DNA of 64,000 bases, taken from the NCBI GenBank assembly GCA_902493855.1, contig CABUQV010000009.1, forward strand, positions 10,617-74,616. The letters run 5' to 3'. This DNA comes from an uncultured Collinsella sp. (GTDB lineage: Bacteria; Actinomycetota; Coriobacteriia; Coriobacteriales; Coriobacteriaceae). The translations under genes and the position numbers were made by a program. Below, one piece after another: positions 61,753 through 64,000 of the stretch. The notes under the pieces were generated by a model. That model ran no database searches. It was not told the origin of the DNA and saw only the letters and a list, made by a program, of their open reading frames with translations. Numbering within the stretch: the first letter of the stretch is position 1; each line of letters opens with the position of its first letter.

Positions 61753-62787
61753 ATGGGTAAAACGGTTCTTACCTTCGGCGAGATCATGATGAGACTCTCA
61801 CCCAAAGACCACCTGCGTATTGAGCAGGCAACCGAGTTTGACGTCCGCTACGGCGGCGCCGAGGCCAACACTGCGCTTTCCCTAGCCTACCAGGGCGACA
61901 AGGCCGCTTACGTCTCCGTTGTCCCGGCCAACCGTCTGGGCGAGTGCGCCCTGCGTTCGCTGAAGGCCTACGGCGTCGACACCACGCGCGTCGTGCGTCA
62001 GGGCGACCGTCTTGGCTCCTATGTGTTTGAGGTCGGCGCCTCGCAGCGCGGTAACGGTTGCGTCTACGACCGCAAGTACTCTGCCATCAACATGGCCAAG
62101 CGCGACGTCTTTAACTGGGACGAGATCCTCAAGGGCATCGATGTCTTCTATTTCTCCGGCGTGACCCCCGCCGTCTCCGATGAGATGGCTGCCGCCTGCA
62201 AGGATGCCCTCACCGCCTGCCGCGCCAAGGGCATCACGACCGTGTGCGACGTGAACTATCGCGGCAAGATGTGGTCGCCCGAGAAGTCGCAGGCCACCAT
62301 GAAGGAGCTCCTGCCGCTCGTCGACATCTGCATCGCCAACGACGAGGACGCACCCGCCGGCCTCGGCATGACCTGCGTCTCCGGCTCCCTTGCCCACGGC
62401 ATCGAGGAGCGCGACACCTACGTCGAGATGGCCCGCCAGATCTGCGCCGAGTACGGCTGCAAAAAGGTTGCCTCTGTCGTTCGCAACATCTCCTGCGTCG
62501 AGCGCTCCATCTGGATGGGCATGCTCTTTGACGCCGAGAGCGGCGAGCACTGGTTCTCCCCTGCTCACGACGTGCACGTGCTCGAGGGCGTTGCCGCCGG
62601 CGACGCTTTCAACGCCGGCCTCGTCCATGCCCTCATCAACGACTTTGACCCGCAGGACGCCGTCAACTACGCGATTGCAGCCTCGATCCTCAAGCTCACC
62701 ATCAAGGGCGATTCCAACTTGGTGACCGCAGGCGAGATCGCAGCCGTGGCATCCGCCGCCGACGGTGGCACCCGCGTCGCGCGCTAG
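61753..62787 (+). CDS. kdgK: PfkB-family sugar kinase, probable 2-keto-3-deoxygluconate kinase
   Basis: This 344-residue kinase starts VLTFGEIMMRLSP and has the PfkB hallmarks VRYGGAEANTALSLAYQG and, near the C-terminus, GVAAGDAFNAGLVHALI with the catalytic Asp. The SPKDHLRIEQA start is typical of KdgK proteins. It should phosphorylate 2-keto-3-deoxygluconate to KDPG, which the aldolase encoded downstream cleaves. ATG 61753 follows AAAGGAG. The local LacI-type repressor and operators suggest induction by sugar acids. The gap to eda is unusually long (253 nt) and highly structured. Confidence 0.87.
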   Translation: MGKTVLTFGEIMMRLSPKDHLRIEQATEFDVRYGGAEANTALSLAYQGDKAAYVSVVPANRLGECALRSLKAYGVDTTRVVRQGDRLGSYVFEVGASQRGNGCVYDRKYSAINMAKRDVFNWDEILKGIDVFYFSGVTPAVSDEMAAACKDALTACRAKGITTVCDVNYRGKMWSPEKSQATMKELLPLVDICIANDEDAPAGLGMTCVSGSLAHGIEERDTYVEMARQICAEYGCKKVASVVRNISCVERSIWMGMLFDAESGEHWFSPAHDVHVLEGVAAGDAFNAGLVHALINDFDPQDAVNYAIAASILKLTIKGDSNLVTAGEIAAVASAADGGTRVAR

Positions 62788-63040
62788 TCCGTCTCCATTC
62801 CGCGGGCCGCAGCTTTCCAATCCCATACCTCTGCGGCCCGCTCCCCGATTCCTCCGGCCGGGCAAAACCACCAGTCCCATTCCGGTTTTGCCTGGCATTT
62901 CCTACACGACTGGTCGAGCAGCCGGTTTTGGAATTGCTTGAACCCCAAGCAGTGCCTCCGATAACCAATCCAAAATCGGCTCCTGACCAGCACATTTGGT
63001 AATCACGCGCCCATGCGCGCCACGCATCGAAAGGAACATC
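62788..63040 (+). other. Structured intercistronic region between kdgK and eda
   Basis: Three strong hairpins follow each other. H1: GCGGGCCGCAG (62802-62812) with 62831-62841. H2: GGCAAAACC (62861-62869) with 62884-62892. H3: AGCCGGTTTTGGA (62920-62932) with 62969-62981, extended by TGGTC/GACCA. The loops of H1 and H2 both contain TCCCATNCC. No gene is seen. The region could be an RNA-processing or stability site or a terminator-antiterminator. Confidence 0.65.
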
Positions 63041-63682
63041 ATGTTCGATCAGTTCTATACCACGCTTGAGTCCCTGGGCATCGTGCCGGTCGTCGTGCTC
63101 GACAAGGTCGAGGACGCCGCTCCGCTCGCCCACGCCCTTATGGCAGCTGGCATGAAGTCCGCCGAGGTCACCTTCCGCACCGCCTGCGCCGCCGAGTGCA
63201 TCGCCGCTATGGCCGAGGCCGAGCCCGAGATGTGCGTTGGCGCCGGCACTGTCCTGACCGTCGAGCAGGTTGAGCAGGCCCGCGCCGCCGGTGCCAAGTT
63301 CATCGTCTCCCCGGGTTACAACGAAGACGTCGTGAAGCATTGCATCGACATCGAGCTGCCCGTCCTTCCCGGCACCGTGACCCCTTCCGAGGTCACCGCA
63401 GCCGAGAACCTGGGCCTCAAGGTCACCAAGTTCTTCCCCGCGTCCCAGTATGGCGGCCTGAACACCATCAAGGCCCTCGCCGCTCCGTTTGTCGGTCACC
63501 GCTTTATGCCTACCGGCGGCGTGAGCACCGCCAACGTCGAGGAGTACCTGAGCTCCTCCGCCATCATCGCCTGCGGTGGCACCTGGATGGTCAAGCCGGC
63601 CCTGTTTGCCGACGGCGACTTCTCCAAGGTCGAGCAGATCGCCCGCGAGGCCATGGACGTCGTCAAGAAGGTCCGCGGCTAG
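63041..63682 (+). CDS. eda: KDPG/KHG aldolase
   Basis: This 213-residue class I aldolase cleaves 2-keto-3-deoxy-6-phosphogluconate to pyruvate and glyceraldehyde-3-phosphate. The Schiff-base lysine is in KVTKFFPASQYGG, the catalytic glutamate in SAEVTFRTA, and the phosphate loop in MPTGGVSTAN. Length is normal. ATG 63041 follows AAAGGAAC; an upstream in-frame start would add unrelated residues. With kdgK it forms the lower part of hexuronate catabolism, reaching glycolysis. Confidence 0.95.
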   Translation: MFDQFYTTLESLGIVPVVVLDKVEDAAPLAHALMAAGMKSAEVTFRTACAAECIAAMAEAEPEMCVGAGTVLTVEQVEQARAAGAKFIVSPGYNEDVVKHCIDIELPVLPGTVTPSEVTAAENLGLKVTKFFPASQYGGLNTIKALAAPFVGHRFMPTGGVSTANVEEYLSSSAIIACGGTWMVKPALFADGDFSKVEQIAREAMDVVKKVRG

Positions 63683-63699
63683 GTTTAGCTCTCTATCGT

Positions 63700-63737
63700 G
63701 AAAGGGGGCGTGCCCTAGACCTCGCCCCCTTTCTTTT
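63700..63737 (+). terminator. Intrinsic terminator of kdgK-eda
   Basis: GAAAGGGGGCG pairs with CGCCCCCTTTC and is followed by TTTT. It begins about 18 nt past the eda stop. Confidence 0.85.
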
Positions 63738-63838
63738 AAAGCGGCTCGGAAGCGCGCCGTTTCCGTCACGAGCAAGAACCAAAACCGTCTTGTATGCTGA
63801 TAGAACGTGACGGAAGCGACACGCCCCCGAGCCGCTTT
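63738..63838. repeat. Nested palindrome between eda and the terminal RNA
   Basis: Outer arms AAAGCGGCTCGG (63738-63749) and CCGAGCCGCTTT (63827-63838) enclose CGTTTCCGTCACG (63758-63770) against CGTGACGGAAGCG (63806-63818), with CAAGA/TCTTG inside. The nested layout recalls family A but the loop sequences of that family are absent. It ends next to the TATAAT box of the following RNA. Confidence 0.7.
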
Positions 63839-63845
63839 GTATAAT
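63816..63845 (+). promoter_or_regulatory. Strong promoter-like sequence of the terminal RNA
   Basis: TATAAT (63840-63845) is preceded by TTTG and, after an 18-bp spacer, by GCGACA (63816-63821), which matches TTGACA at four of six positions. Transcription should begin near 63852. Confidence 0.65.
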
Positions 63846-63851
63846 CGGCTG

Positions 63852-64000
63852 GCAGTCGCGCTCAACTGAGTCACTTCGGTAAAAGCCGAGCCATCAAAAC
63901 AGCTGCGGCGCCGTCTGGAGGAATGGACCCTTGCTTCCGGTCTTTTCCTCCAAGCGGTGCCGCAGCTTTGTGCCCCGGTTACGCCCCAACGCAGTTGCGG
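63852..64000 (+). ncRNA. Structured noncoding RNA, partial, possibly raiA-motif
   Basis: The sequence from the predicted start has conserved-looking single strands (CGCTCAACTGAGTCACTTCGG, GCCATCAAAACAGC) around a small hairpin, then a long stem AGCTGCGGCGCCG (63901-63913) / CGGTGCCGCAGCT (63955-63967) with inner GGAGGAA / TTCCTCC. No protein fits. The order and wording remind me of the raiA-motif (ARRPOF) RNA found in Actinobacteria and Firmicutes; this is memory-based and unverified. The RNA runs off the window edge. Confidence 0.55.

Overview
The window looks like a chromosomal segment of a gut Coriobacteriia member, most probably Collinsella or a close relative. This is inferred from the high-GC actinobacterial codon use, the actinobacterial gene content, the class C sortase pilus locus and the many short palindromes at gene ends. 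No rRNA or tRNA gene was found. The only classical RNA gene is a tmRNA on the minus strand. I see no CRISPR array and no intact insertion sequence.

Layout. 1-7.6 kb (plus strand): metF, a separate MetH reactivation protein, a MetH that lacks that domain, a PFL-family (DUF711-like) protein, a SAM methyltransferase and yhbY. 7.6-17 kb (minus): a giant P-loop/SARP-type regulator, nagB, a glucose-type PTS IIA protein, glmM, rpsI-rplM, a patatin-like lipase and ssrA. 17-26.5 kb: an unknown helical protein, a metal P-type ATPase with a small membrane-anchored partner, a two-gene ABC exporter/importer with a divergent AraC regulator, and a DUF4143-type ATPase. 26.6-30.3 kb: gatCAB. 30.6-39.3 kb: a sortase-assembled pilus locus (large beta-helix surface protein, two pilins, class C sortase). 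39.8-46 kb: HAD phosphatase, MFS transporter, moaA with a moaC-mobB fusion, and a nuclease-like orphan. 46.2-52.5 kb: a heterodimeric ABC exporter divergent from a MATE pump plus MerR regulator, a drug-efflux cluster. 52.5-54.1 kb: an AT-richer islet with a streptopain-like secreted cysteine protease and a lipoprotein. 54.1-63.7 kb: ligA, htrA, a degenerate response regulator, glnA, and a lacI-kdgK-eda module for 2-keto-3-deoxygluconate catabolism. The window ends inside what looks like a strongly promoted structured RNA, possibly a raiA-motif RNA.

The most unusual signal is the density of structured repeats in gene 3' ends. Family A (5.86 and 26.67 kb) is a nested palindrome. Its two copies share loop sequences and termini, while the stems differ yet stay paired, as expected of a structured RNA or a DNA hairpin element. 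Families B (seven copies) and C (four copies) are shorter palindromes that nearly all sit just past stop codons. A separate five-unit hairpin array lies beyond the tmRNA 3' end. The pilus tip gene carries a nine-G tract near its start that could switch it by slippage.
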